From Paralcaligenes sp. KSB-10 (lineage in GTDB: Bacteria > Pseudomonadota > Gammaproteobacteria > Burkholderiales > Burkholderiaceae_B), in the NCBI RefSeq assembly GCF_021266465.1, contig NZ_CP089848.1, positions 2,790,001 to 2,854,000 on the forward strand: DNA of 64,000 bases, read 5' to 3'. The number at the start of each line of letters is the position of its first letter. The first letter of the stretch is position 1. This document shows, piece by piece, positions 17,169 through 26,029 of this stretch. The translations under genes and the position numbers were made by a program. The notes under the pieces were generated by a model, which did not search any database, was not told where the DNA came from, and saw only the letters and a list, made by a program, of their open reading frames with translations.

Positions 17169-17695
17169 GAGCCATCCCCCGTTGTGGCAAGCATCTACTA
17201 GGCCAGGAACGGCCCTAACCGTGGAATGCTCCTATTTCTTGGCCGCAACGGTCCCTATTGACCAATTGTAACGAAAGCTAGATGGTCGAAACCAGCCCAA
17301 AGCTTTTAGTCCCCCGTCGAGCCGAGTGACTGGCGACCGGCGAATAGCGGGCACTACAAGCTGTACAGCTCGCAGAGTGTAACTCGGGGACATGGGATTT
17401 TCCTAGATCACTCCCGCGATGAGCCAAATCATCAGCATGAACAGCTTGTGGTATAGACCACCGTCCCTTGAACTTAACGCATTGCTAGAGCAGGAAGCTC
17501 CTTAGGGGGGATTTTCGCCAAAGATCAACTGTTATCTGTCCCTTCCTTGAGCTTGCGCTTCACCCTTCTTCACGCTATCCAGCCCTAGCCATATGGCGCG
17601 GCGCTATGTTATCCCACTATGGGAACACTAAAATATGTTCCCAATTTGAGAACTTTATGATACGCTTGCGTCCATGAACAAGGTCAAGAACACCT
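17169..17695. other. Gene-free region between the ATPase relic and higB
   Basis: This 527 bp stretch has no recognisable coding frame. Its right end carries the higB operon promoter and operator (17621-17661). The rest looks like decayed sequence. The minus-strand ATPase relic and plus-strand toxin operon diverge from it. Confidence 0.5.
17621..17642. promoter_or_regulatory. Perfect palindrome, likely HigA operator
   Basis: GGGAACA-CTAAAATA-TGTTCCC is a perfect 7+7 bp inverted repeat 54 bp upstream of the higB ATG. A -10-like TATGAT follows at 17656-17661, which places the palindrome over the -35 region. HigA antitoxins repress their own operon by binding such palindromes, so autoregulation by the downstream HTH protein is the simplest reading. 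Confidence 0.65.
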
Positions 17696-17977
17696 ATGCG
17701 AATCATTGGACGAGAAAAACTTGACCAATACTGTGCTGCGCATGCCGATTGTCGAAAGTGGATTGGCACATGGATTTCAGACGTTAGTGGAAGTCAATGG
17801 CGCACGCCTCAGGACATCAAGGACAGGTATGCCTCAGCCAGCATGCTTGAAAGGAATATTGTGATATTCAACGTTAAAGGCAACACGTACAGACTCGTTA
17901 CCATCGTTGCATATAAAACCAGCGTTGTAGTTGTGGAGTGGATCGGAACCCACGCCGAATACACGAAGAAATACTGA
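17696..17977 (+). CDS. higB: HigB-type mRNA interferase toxin
   Basis: A 93-residue protein of the HigB toxin family (RelE-like fold), which cuts mRNA on the ribosome. Typical elements are the basic N-terminus, 'WRTPQDIKDRYASASML', 'NIVIFNVKGNTYRLV' and the C-terminal 'VVEWIGTHAEYTKKY', including the conserved 'GTHAEY' near the end. Length is normal. The stop codon overlaps the start of the HTH gene as TGATG. It is preceded by an operator-like palindrome. The toxin is expected to be held inactive by the downstream HigA-like protein. Confidence 0.9.
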   Translation: MRIIGREKLDQYCAAHADCRKWIGTWISDVSGSQWRTPQDIKDRYASASMLERNIVIFNVKGNTYRLVTIVAYKTSVVVVEWIGTHAEYTKKY

Positions 17978-19218
17978 TGGAACTGAAAATCATTAAGACG
18001 GAAGCTGACTATCGCTTGTACCTGGGCGAGGTGGAGCGTCTTGCCCTTGCAGACCCTTCGCCAGACTCTTCTGCGGGCGCTCGACTTGAGCTGATTTCTC
18101 TCCTCGTCGAGGAGTATGAAAAGGGCCGATTTAGGTTCGACACTCCGAGTCCGATAGAGGCAATCCAGTTTCGGATGCATGAACAAGGGCTTCGACAAGC
18201 TGACTTGGTGCCTTACTTTGGCTCAAGGAGTCGTGTCTCTGAGGTGCTTGCAGGCAAGCGTCCGCTTACAGTGCAGATGATCCGTGAGGTTTCGATGGGT
18301 TTGGGCATCTCAGCTGATGTCCTTGTCGCTAACTCGACTTCCCCGGTTTCGGAGCCAATCGTTGATGCTATTGATGCCGAAATTGATTGGAATCGTTTCC
18401 CCATAAAAGAGATGGAGCGTCACGGCTATTTCAATGAAGTGCCAAAGAGGAATGCTCGAGCGTTAAGCGAACTGGCACGAGATTTTGTGACCAGCATCCT
18501 CCCTTCAGGCAGTCACTCTCCAATCTTGGCTCGTCAAGGACTTCGCGGAGATGCGGTGAACCCAAAGTCTCGTTATGGGCTGCTGGCATGGAAAGCTCGC
18601 GTTCTAGACATAGCAAGAAAGCGAAAGGCGCGTGAGCGTTTATCGACATATCATTCTGAGGCCATTAACCCTGCGTTCTTGACCCAAGTCGTGCATTTGA
18701 GCTGGCATCAGAACGGCATGCGTTTGGCTTGTGAGTTGATTGAAGGAAAAGGCATTCCAATTGTGATTGAGCCGCATCTGGCTGGAACGCAACTTGATGG
18801 TGCTGCGTTTCTAGATCAAGATGGCACCCCAGTTATTGGGCTAACATTCCGATTTGATCGCATTGATTATTTCTGGTTCACGCTCCTTCATGAGCTTGCC
18901 CATGTGATGAAGCATTTGAGCAATCCGGGGGACGCATTCCTGGATCGTTTAGAAGACAGTGAGGCAACGGAAGTGCTGGAGGTCGAAGCTAACCGTATAG
19001 CCCGTGACGCGTTGATTCCAAGAGCAGCTTGGCGACGGAGTGAAGTAATTTCAGCACCAAGTCGGGAACGAATCATGCGGTTTGCGAAAGAACAGATGAT
19101 TCATCCTGCGATTGTTGCTGGACGTGTCCGCCGAGAGAGTGGAAACTTCCGTGTTTTTGGTGATTTGCTGGGAATGAGCGAGGTTCGTAACCAGTTTCCT
19201 GAAGTCTCATTTAAGTGA
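17977..19218 (+). CDS. HigA-like antitoxin fused to an ImmA/IrrE metallopeptidase
   Basis: A 413-residue two-domain protein. Residues about 1-120 look like a HigA antitoxin with an XRE-type helix-turn-helix ('GLRQADLVPYFGSRSRVSEVLAGKRPL', about 71-98). The C-terminal half is a COG2856/ImmA-IrrE type zinc peptidase with 'HELAHVMKH' at residues about 305-313 and downstream acidic residues ('EVEANRIARD'). Ordinary HigA antitoxins lack the peptidase. ImmA-like peptidases cut repressors after a stress signal, so this protein could couple antitoxin release to a signal. The start at 17977 overlaps the higB stop; the frame extends a little further upstream without family support. Confidence 0.85.
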   Translation: MELKIIKTEADYRLYLGEVERLALADPSPDSSAGARLELISLLVEEYEKGRFRFDTPSPIEAIQFRMHEQGLRQADLVPYFGSRSRVSEVLAGKRPLTVQMIREVSMGLGISADVLVANSTSPVSEPIVDAIDAEIDWNRFPIKEMERHGYFNEVPKRNARALSELARDFVTSILPSGSHSPILARQGLRGDAVNPKSRYGLLAWKARVLDIARKRKARERLSTYHSEAINPAFLTQVVHLSWHQNGMRLACELIEGKGIPIVIEPHLAGTQLDGAAFLDQDGTPVIGLTFRFDRIDYFWFTLLHELAHVMKHLSNPGDAFLDRLEDSEATEVLEVEANRIARDALIPRAAWRRSEVISAPSRERIMRFAKEQMIHPAIVAGRVRRESGNFRVFGDLLGMSEVRNQFPEVSFK

Positions 19219-19226
19219 GGTCAGCT

Positions 19227-20342
19227 GTGGACGCTAAAACTCTGTATTCGCCGATTCTTAAAGGCAAAGCCAACGATCTCAAAGCACTTGGCAAGATACC
19301 GCGTTCACTGGCCCTTCACGTTCATGCTCTCGTGGAGCTTTTATCTCCCAATGGGCGCGAGTCTATTGAGACAGCGTGTGTTCGGTTCGCTCATCAATTG
19401 CGGAAGCATTGCCCCTTGAATGCGGTCAGTGTTGATTTGCATGCCATCGCACCTGAGCACGTAACCAATGACGGTAGTCCTGCTTTAGAAGCGTTGTGTA
19501 CCAATTTGCGTGGTTTAGGGATTTTGTTCACTCCAGTGTTTGGCTTCGACCACGAACCTGAGCTGTGGGATCGTATTGTTCCCATCGCAACCAGCCAGGG
19601 ACGTGGTCTAACGTTTCGACTCAAGATCGATGATCTTGAAGCTGGAGAGGACACAATTTACGATATTATCGAGCGTCTGCGCTATGCCCACATTCCGACA
19701 AGCGACACTAAAATCTTGATTGACCTTGAATCTATTGGAAATCTAGACTCCGTTTCACTTGTTCGATTACGCGGACTCACCCAGGACTTCGTTGAAGTTG
19801 CCACAACAGTCGCGAAGTTCGGGCTCATTTCTGTCATCGGATCGAGCATGCCGAAAGACGTGAGTGACGTCAAAAAAGAAGGTACCAAGGCGTTCTATCG
19901 CCATGAGATGCCTCTTTGGCTTAACGTAGCCGCCGGAGTTTCCTCGGAAGGACTCGCATTCGGAGACTATGGCATCGTGCATCCCAACTTCTCAGACAAG
20001 ATCATCCCAAAACATCCAAATGCCAAGATTCGGTACACACGAGGCTTACATCATCATATCTTCCGCGGCTACAGTCTGAGAGAAGGCCTAAAGTACCAGC
20101 AATATAGCGAGTTGGCTCGTCGCGTCCTGAATTCGTCGGTGTTCCTAGACCGTAATTACTCCTTCGGCGATGACTATGTGTGGCGCTGCGCAAACGGGGA
20201 AGAACGTTGCGGAAATTTGGGGACCTGGGTGGAGGTTGACATGAACCACCATCTTGTCCACGTAGCGGCTCAGTTACCGCAAATCCTTACGCGGGTGGCG
20301 GCAGGCGTCAGTGCAAATGAATTGTTGGCTATGGATTCATAA
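19227..20342 (+). CDS. Beta family protein (T4 beta-protein-like)
   Basis: A 371-residue protein of the 'beta protein' family named after a phage T4 protein. It opens with the family signature 'LYSPILKGKANDLKAL'; the rest fits a barrel-like fold ('VSVDLHAI', 'GLISVIGSSMP', 'YGIVHPNF'). No biochemical activity is settled. Members are frequent in defence and mobile regions. GTG at 19227 is chosen because GAGG lies 6 bp upstream; GTG at 19215, overlapping the previous stop, is an alternative. It is the third gene of the higB operon and may be a third component of that system. Confidence 0.75.
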   Translation: MDAKTLYSPILKGKANDLKALGKIPRSLALHVHALVELLSPNGRESIETACVRFAHQLRKHCPLNAVSVDLHAIAPEHVTNDGSPALEALCTNLRGLGILFTPVFGFDHEPELWDRIVPIATSQGRGLTFRLKIDDLEAGEDTIYDIIERLRYAHIPTSDTKILIDLESIGNLDSVSLVRLRGLTQDFVEVATTVAKFGLISVIGSSMPKDVSDVKKEGTKAFYRHEMPLWLNVAAGVSSEGLAFGDYGIVHPNFSDKIIPKHPNAKIRYTRGLHHHIFRGYSLREGLKYQQYSELARRVLNSSVFLDRNYSFGDDYVWRCANGEERCGNLGTWVEVDMNHHLVHVAAQLPQILTRVAAGVSANELLAMDS

Positions 20343-20523
20343 CTTCCTTCACGCCCAACAGCGAACGACCACTTCCATTCTGAATCGACCAACGAAGAAA
20401 AGGAGCTGACCGACCGCCCTTGGCCGATTTCGGCCGCTCCCGCATCTGCTAAACGCAGCTCGCCCCCTTACCCGTTCTGCAATTCGAGCCTTCGATACTC
20501 CGCTCTCCGCTGGTTTACTCGTA

Positions 20524-22068
20524 CTACACCGCCTCAACACCAGGCCCTTCCGGTTGCGCAACATCCTTCTCAACGCTCCCATCCCCCACCACCAGCCCCA
20601 GCTTCTCCACCTCAAAATCCCTATGCATGGGCTCCAGGCTTGGCATGGTTTTATTTGCCTTGGTCGATAACTCATTGAATCTCGACGTTTTGCCGTACAA
20701 GCCCTGTTGGCCGGCCACCGCGGTGACGGTATCGTTGTAGTGCCTGCTCGCGGTACCCAAAGTATCCCCCAGCCTTTTCAAGCGCTCGGCAACGATCACG
20801 ACCTGGTTGTAGATGTCCCCGGCGCGGCCGCTGAGTTCCTGGGCCTGTTCATTGCTGCGTGCCACCATCCACAGGTTGGCCACCGTTTTAAGTATGGGCA
20901 TGAGCGTGGTGTGCGAAACCATGATCACGTTTCTCTGGTAGCCGTAATTGAATAAGTCCTTGTTGTGCTTCATGGCTTCGATGTAGGCGGGCTCGATGGG
21001 CATGAACATCAGCACAAAGCTGGGGCTGCGCATGCCAATCAGGTTGCTGTAGTCTTTGCCGCTGAGGTCGTCGATATGGTTCCTGACGGCCTTGACGTGC
21101 GCATCCAGGGCCGCCTGCATTTCGACTTCCGTTTCGGCCGAGATGGCGCGGTCGTAGTCGACCAGCGATACCTTGCTGTCCAGCACCATGTGTTTTTGAT
21201 CGGGCAGCTTGACGACGAAGTCGGGCTGGCGCGCCTGGCCCTGTTCGTCTTTGAAGCGCGGCTGGGCTTCGTAATGTTCACCCTCGATCAGGCCGGCCTG
21301 CTGCAAGGCGTTTTCGAGCTGGATCTCGCCCCAGTTGCCGGTGGTTTTCTTGTCGCCTTTCAATGCCTTGGCCAGGGTGCTGGCTTCCGCACTCATCTTG
21401 ACGCCGATATCCAGCACATGCCTGATCTGGGCGCCCAGCGATGCATTACCTTTGACCGCTTCATCGTGCACCTGGTTGACCCGCTGCTGAAAGCCGCTGA
21501 TCTGTTCACGAAAGGGCTTGAGCAACACATCGAGCGAGTGCTGGCTGTTTTCAGCGAAGGTTTTGCCTTTTTCTTCCAGGATCTGGTTGGCCAGGTTCTG
21601 GAATTCGGTTTTAAGCTGTTGCCTGGACTGCTCGAACGACTGCTTTATTTCCTCGAAGCCGGCGAGTTTCTCGGTGTGTGTAACGCGCAGTTCGGTCAGT
21701 TCCTTGTCGACGGCGGCCAGACGTTCGCTGGCGGTGTGCGCCAGCTGTTCTTTTGCCGTCAGGCTTTCCCTGGCTTCCGTCAGGCGTTCGCGCAGGCTTT
21801 CCGCATCGGACCCCAAGCGTGCAAGCTGCTGCTCGATCTGGTTTTTCTCGGCGCTGAGCTCCGCATACAAATTCCTGGCCTGATCCAGTTCGGCACGTTG
21901 CGCGGCCAGAAGTTCGTCGCGCTGCGCGGAGCCGGCCTGGCTTAGCAGCAATTGTTCGCTCGTAGCCGCCAGCCGGCGCCGCCATTGCAGCGCCGCAATG
22001 GCAAACCCCAGCAGCAGGCCCAACAAGGCCAGCAAGACTGCGGTAAGGACGGAAATTGTTTGTGTCAT
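20524..22068 (-). CDS. rmuC: DNA recombination protein RmuC
   Basis: A 514-residue RmuC protein, which limits certain DNA rearrangements, probably as a nuclease. An N-terminal membrane anchor (VLTAVLLALLGLLLGFAIAA) is followed by a long coiled coil (residues about 35-200) and the conserved RmuC domain with 'KTTGNWGEIQLENALQQAGL', 'QPDFVVKLPD', 'DSKVSLVDYDRA' and 'NVIMVSHTTLMPILKTVANLW'. The ATG at 22068 is preferred over 22074 because AGG lies 6 bp upstream. It is a core chromosomal gene and marks the right edge of the accessory block. Confidence 0.95.
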   Translation of the reverse strand: MTQTISVLTAVLLALLGLLLGFAIAALQWRRRLAATSEQLLLSQAGSAQRDELLAAQRAELDQARNLYAELSAEKNQIEQQLARLGSDAESLRERLTEARESLTAKEQLAHTASERLAAVDKELTELRVTHTEKLAGFEEIKQSFEQSRQQLKTEFQNLANQILEEKGKTFAENSQHSLDVLLKPFREQISGFQQRVNQVHDEAVKGNASLGAQIRHVLDIGVKMSAEASTLAKALKGDKKTTGNWGEIQLENALQQAGLIEGEHYEAQPRFKDEQGQARQPDFVVKLPDQKHMVLDSKVSLVDYDRAISAETEVEMQAALDAHVKAVRNHIDDLSGKDYSNLIGMRSPSFVLMFMPIEPAYIEAMKHNKDLFNYGYQRNVIMVSHTTLMPILKTVANLWMVARSNEQAQELSGRAGDIYNQVVIVAERLKRLGDTLGTASRHYNDTVTAVAGQQGLYGKTSRFNELSTKANKTMPSLEPMHRDFEVEKLGLVVGDGSVEKDVAQPEGPGVEAV

Positions 22069-22250
22069 GGGCATCCTGTTTTAAAGCATATTATGACCCG
22101 CCGAGGCGAGACAGGGTGCGCCTGACTGACGACCAGGATGAAAACAACATGTAAATTCGGCTGGTGCGCTATTGATGACGTCCGTCACGGCTGGCCTAAT
22201 GGCTATCCGCGGTTCTCGACGCCATCTGTTGGCGCCGAGGATTCTAGCCG

Positions 22251-22838
22251 TCAGTCCCCCGGGAATACCGGTTCGCCCAGATTCAACATCAGCCGATTGG
22301 CCCAGCCGAAAATCGACGCGGCATGGATCAGGTCGAGTATTTCGCCTTCGTTCAGGCCGACATTCTTCAGCGCCTGGATAGCGTCTGCCCCTACGGATTC
22401 CGGCGCTTCGGTCAGCAAAATGGCAAATTGCGCAATCGCTTTCTCGCGCTCGTTGGCCCCGGCCGTGCGCGGCTCGTCGAAGACCTGCTGCACGGAATCA
22501 TTACGCTTGGCCAATTGTTCGAAACGCTGGGCATGCACCGAGGCGCAATACACGCAGCCATTGATGCGCGATACGGTCAGCGCGCCCAGTTCGCGATCGG
22601 CGCGCGCCAGGCCGCCCGGCGCATACATGATGGCGTTGTAGGCTTCGGAGCGCTGTTTGAGGATCTCGGGCTGGTGAGCCAGGAACAGGTAGTAGTCCGA
22701 CTCCTTGGCCTTGGGATGGCTCATTTCCAGCACGTCAATCTGTGCAGGCGTGGCGCGATCCAGATCGACCACGTCCAGCCAGGCTTTCCAGCCCAGCGTT
22801 TCGTTGGTGAAGCCGTGGCTTTTTATAGTGCTGCTCAT
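22251..22838 (-). CDS. Alkylhydroperoxidase/CMD-domain protein (Avi_7169-like)
   Basis: A 195-residue protein of the carboxymuconolactone decarboxylase/AhpD superfamily. The redox motif 'CVYCASVHAQR' gives the CxxC...H active site of peroxidase-type members. Its length and its pairing with a second CMD protein resemble the paired families I recall as Avi_7169 and Avi_7170. It overlaps the upstream CMD gene by 4 bp (22835-22838), showing tight coupling. Likely roles are peroxide reduction or a carbon-catabolic step linked to the neighbouring flavoprotein. Confidence 0.85.
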   Translation of the reverse strand: MSSTIKSHGFTNETLGWKAWLDVVDLDRATPAQIDVLEMSHPKAKESDYYLFLAHQPEILKQRSEAYNAIMYAPGGLARADRELGALTVSRINGCVYCASVHAQRFEQLAKRNDSVQQVFDEPRTAGANEREKAIAQFAILLTEAPESVGADAIQALKNVGLNEGEILDLIHAASIFGWANRLMLNLGEPVFPGD

Positions 22839-23362
22839 GCGCTTTTCTCCAGAGCTTTCATGGCCCGCAGGCCAGCGGTCAATCGCAGCTGGTATGACAG
22901 GAAGGCCACCAGTTGCGCCAGCGTGACGATATCGGGCGTGGCGATCCCCGCGGCCCGCAAGGCCTTGAGGGCGGCTTCGTCACCCTCTACCGGCTTTTCG
23001 ATGAGCTTCTGTGTGAACTTCAGCATGGCCGATAGACTGGCCGATTCGAGATCATCGATGCGGCCTGCGCCCACGGCCTCAAGCAGCGGAGCCGCGACTC
23101 CCTGCTCTGTCAGGGCCTGGCGGTAATGCGCGGCCAGAGCATCGGCCCTGGAAAGCACGCAAGCGTAGTAGGCCACCAGCAGGCGATCCCGCAGCGACAG
23201 GCCGCCCAGATCGGGACTAAAAAAAAGTTCATAACTTTTTTGCGTGGCCACGGCCACCTTGGCGCGCGCGTGGCGCGTGGCATGCAGGGCATCGCCTTCG
23301 GCCAGGCCGACGACCTGGTCGATCAGATCGGCGCTTGCCGGGGATTCATCTGTAGTCACCAT
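22835..23362 (-). CDS. CMD-domain protein lacking the CxxC motif (Avi_7170-like)
   Basis: A 175-residue helical protein of the CMD type. It has 'SLRDRLLVAYYACVLSRADALAAHYRQAL' where peroxidases carry CxxC, so the redox cysteine pair is missing and it may be a structural or catalytic partner of the following CxxC protein. The start at 23362 is chosen because AAAGG lies 6 bp upstream; 23368 is an alternative. It follows the flavoprotein gene by 80 bp on the same strand. Confidence 0.8.
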   Translation of the reverse strand: MVTTDESPASADLIDQVVGLAEGDALHATRHARAKVAVATQKSYELFFSPDLGGLSLRDRLLVAYYACVLSRADALAAHYRQALTEQGVAAPLLEAVGAGRIDDLESASLSAMLKFTQKLIEKPVEGDEAALKALRAAGIATPDIVTLAQLVAFLSYQLRLTAGLRAMKALEKSA

Positions 23363-23442
23363 AACCATCCTTTCTTCAAGTGAGATCGAAAGTATTCAAT
23401 AGAAGCTCGCGCACCGTAAACCGTACAAGCCGGCGCACGAGT

Positions 23443-24882
23443 TTATTTCGCGCCCGCATCGACCCATTCGTCGCCATACACTTCAGGTTCGCTGAACGCC
23501 TGCATGGCCGCGTAATGCTGCTCGATGTTTTCACGGTACAGCAAGCTGACGATGCCTTTGGCCAGGCGTTGCGCCCCGTCGCTGATGGCGGGGATATCGC
23601 CCGAGACCTGGCCATGAGTCAAGGTTGCCGGATAGCAAAAGCAATGCACGCGCGACAAACCCGGCAGGTTGCTTCCTTCCTTGGCCTGGAATTCAAAGCT
23701 GGGTCCCACATCGGGCGAATTCGCGAGTTCCTGGTCATCGGCACCTTCGCCGGGCTGGTAGCGATCGCTCCAGACACGAATATGCGGCGCGATCGTGGCG
23801 TACTCGGAACGAGCACTCCAGTCGACCAGAAAGCCGGTTGAAAGAATCAGGAAATCCAGCTCGAACGTTTTCCTGGGCGTCTGTACTTCCAGATGCCCCG
23901 GGCGCTCATGCACCGCTTCAACCGGGCATCCCAGGTTGAAATAGGCATTGGCATGGCGCGATACGCGCAAGGTGCTGCCGCGCGGCGGCGGAACCTGCTG
24001 TTGGTTGATGTAATGGCGTATGCGCCATTTCCATTCATCGGGCAGTTGCAGGTAGCCGTGGGTAAACCCCGGATTGCCGGCGCCCTTGCCCTTATTGACG
24101 CGCGGAATATCGGTGCGGCGAATCAGCAGATCAACGCGTGCCGCGCCATTTTCCAGCGCAGTCGCCGCACTGTCCATGGCCGAAGCTCCCGCACCGACCA
24201 CCCCTACCCGCAGGCCGCGCAGTTGCGCATAATCCATGTCATCCGAGGAATGCGCCCAGCGCTCGCGGGCGATGGGCTGCATGAAATCCGGCACATAGGC
24301 GCCCCCCAGGCCCGCCCGCCCCGTGGCCAGCACTACACGCCTGGCATACACAAGCTCCGGCCCGCCAGGCCCAACTACGTGCAGTTCGACATGATCGGCG
24401 CGAGGCACGATATTGCGGACCTGATGTTCATTGCGTATGTCCACATCCATGACGCGCCGGTACCAGCGCAGATAGTCCATCCATTGCAGGCGGGGTATCT
24501 TGTCGAGCGCCTCCCAGGCCGCGGCGCCGAACTGCGCCTCGAACCAGGCCCGGAAAGTCAGGGCCGGCAAGCCCAGAGCCGGGCCCGTCAGTTGCTTGGG
24601 CGAACGCAAGGTCTCCATGCGCGCCGTGGTCGCCCAAGGGCCTTCGAAACCTTCTTTGGCCTCGTCGAAAATCCGAACCCGCACACCCAGGTTTTTAAGC
24701 GATACAGCCGCCGCCATGCCCGCCATGCCGCCCCCGATAATCGCCACATCCAGCGCTTCGCTACCGTTGAACTCGGCCTGCGGCACCCATGGGGTCGCAG
24801 GCAAATCAAGCCAGGCCATGTCTTGCGCCAGGCGTTGTTCAAGATGGCCCAGGCCCGAACGGGGTATTGTTGCTAGGGTCAT
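23443..24882 (-). CDS. FAD-dependent oxidoreductase/monooxygenase-like protein
   Basis: A 479-residue flavoprotein with an FAD-binding Rossmann motif 'VAIIGGGMAGMAAAVSL' (residues about 47-63) and a second nucleotide-binding motif 'RVGVVGAGASAMDSAATAL', the pattern of flavin-containing monooxygenases and related NAD(P)H enzymes. Motifs such as 'LSTGFLVDW' and 'VVLATGRAGLGG' agree. The start overlaps the stop of the LysR gene by 4 bp, so regulator and enzyme are translated together. With the two CMD genes it forms a small operon. The substrate is not known. Confidence 0.85.
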   Translation of the reverse strand: MTLATIPRSGLGHLEQRLAQDMAWLDLPATPWVPQAEFNGSEALDVAIIGGGMAGMAAAVSLKNLGVRVRIFDEAKEGFEGPWATTARMETLRSPKQLTGPALGLPALTFRAWFEAQFGAAAWEALDKIPRLQWMDYLRWYRRVMDVDIRNEHQVRNIVPRADHVELHVVGPGGPELVYARRVVLATGRAGLGGAYVPDFMQPIARERWAHSSDDMDYAQLRGLRVGVVGAGASAMDSAATALENGAARVDLLIRRTDIPRVNKGKGAGNPGFTHGYLQLPDEWKWRIRHYINQQQVPPPRGSTLRVSRHANAYFNLGCPVEAVHERPGHLEVQTPRKTFELDFLILSTGFLVDWSARSEYATIAPHIRVWSDRYQPGEGADDQELANSPDVGPSFEFQAKEGSNLPGLSRVHCFCYPATLTHGQVSGDIPAISDGAQRLAKGIVSLLYRENIEQHYAAMQAFSEPEVYGDEWVDAGAK

Positions 24883-25886
24883 AGTATGGCGATATCCTCG
24901 ATGGCGGGAGATTCGTAAAGCGAATTAAGCAAGGCGCGATTGCGGCTTTCGCTATTCAATTTGAAGCCTGGAATATGCTGTTGCGCGTAGCGCTTGAGCA
25001 TATCGATCAGACACAGCACATCGTCGGCAAGAGCCTGCTCGCGATGCGTGATGGCGCCCATCTGAAATGGAATGGCGGTATCGATGGGACGGAACACAAC
25101 GCCATCCGGCGGCATCCCAACACCGGTAAACGGTTCGACGATCGCCACGCCAAGGTTTGCCCGCACCAGCGCCAGTGCATTGAGCGTCGAATTGGTTTCG
25201 ATATGGCGCGGCGCACGCGTGCCGCGATCATGCAATAAAGCCGTGGACAAGCGATGGCGCAGGCGATTGCGGCTGGACATGGTAATGATAGGGGTGTCGC
25301 GCAGTTGCGCAAGGGCAATGGTGGTTTCCTGCGCCAGGGCGTGTGTACTGGACATGGCCAGCACGCACGGCGCTTCGCCCGACCAGTGCAAACGGCATTG
25401 CTTCAGATCGATGGGCAGGCTGGTCAAGCCCAGCGTGGCCTGCCCTGTGGCGACGGTCTTGGCGACCCGTTCGGGCGCAAGGCTGTCAATGTAGATTTTC
25501 TGGTCTTTAAGAATGGAGCCGGGGTGCCCCCTGGAATGCATCGCATTCAGTTCACCCAAGACACCCGGCAGCAAGCCTGTCGACAAGGCATAGGTGGCCA
25601 CGATCTTGAGCGGGCGCGCCTGGCCTTGCGCGATTTCCCTGGAGCGCACGTCCAACTGCTGCAAACCGGCCAGCACATGCTGCATTTCTTCGTAGAACTG
25701 CCGGCCTTGCTCCGTGAGCGTTACAGAGGGGCGAGTGCGTTCGAACAGGGTAAAACCCAGTTCTTGTTCCAGGTCTTGCACTTGCCGGCTGATGACAGGT
25801 TGCGAGCGATCCAGCAGACGCCCCGCGGCCGTGACGCTGCCAGTAGACAATACCGCGGCAAAGGCCTCGAGCTGGCGGATTTCCAT
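24879..25886 (-). CDS. LysR family transcriptional regulator
   Basis: A 335-residue LysR-type regulator, slightly longer than usual at the C-terminus. The helix-turn-helix is at residues about 3-60 (MEIRQLEAFAAVL... 'SVTAAGRLLDRSQPVISRQVQDLE'). It is the first gene of the minus-strand operon with the flavoprotein and two CMD genes. Its stop overlaps the flavoprotein start, so it probably regulates its own operon. Palindromic repeat element A lies about 145 bp upstream of its start. Confidence 0.92.
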   Translation of the reverse strand: MEIRQLEAFAAVLSTGSVTAAGRLLDRSQPVISRQVQDLEQELGFTLFERTRPSVTLTEQGRQFYEEMQHVLAGLQQLDVRSREIAQGQARPLKIVATYALSTGLLPGVLGELNAMHSRGHPGSILKDQKIYIDSLAPERVAKTVATGQATLGLTSLPIDLKQCRLHWSGEAPCVLAMSSTHALAQETTIALAQLRDTPIITMSSRNRLRHRLSTALLHDRGTRAPRHIETNSTLNALALVRANLGVAIVEPFTGVGMPPDGVVFRPIDTAIPFQMGAITHREQALADDVLCLIDMLKRYAQQHIPGFKLNSESRNRALLNSLYESPAIEDIAIL

Positions 25887-26029
25887 GCTGAAATATGCTT
25901 TATTAACATTTAATCTATTTAATTATGCAATTAATGAATGATTTTGGCAAGCCTTTTTGACAACAACCGGGATGCATGGAGCGGCTGCGATTTGTGACCT
26001 ACCCAGGACCGAGTACGAATTCTCTAGGC

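Noticed and set aside
20422-20435. GGCCGA-TT-TCGGCC hairpin as the rmuC or beta-gene terminator
   Set aside because: No T run follows on either strand.
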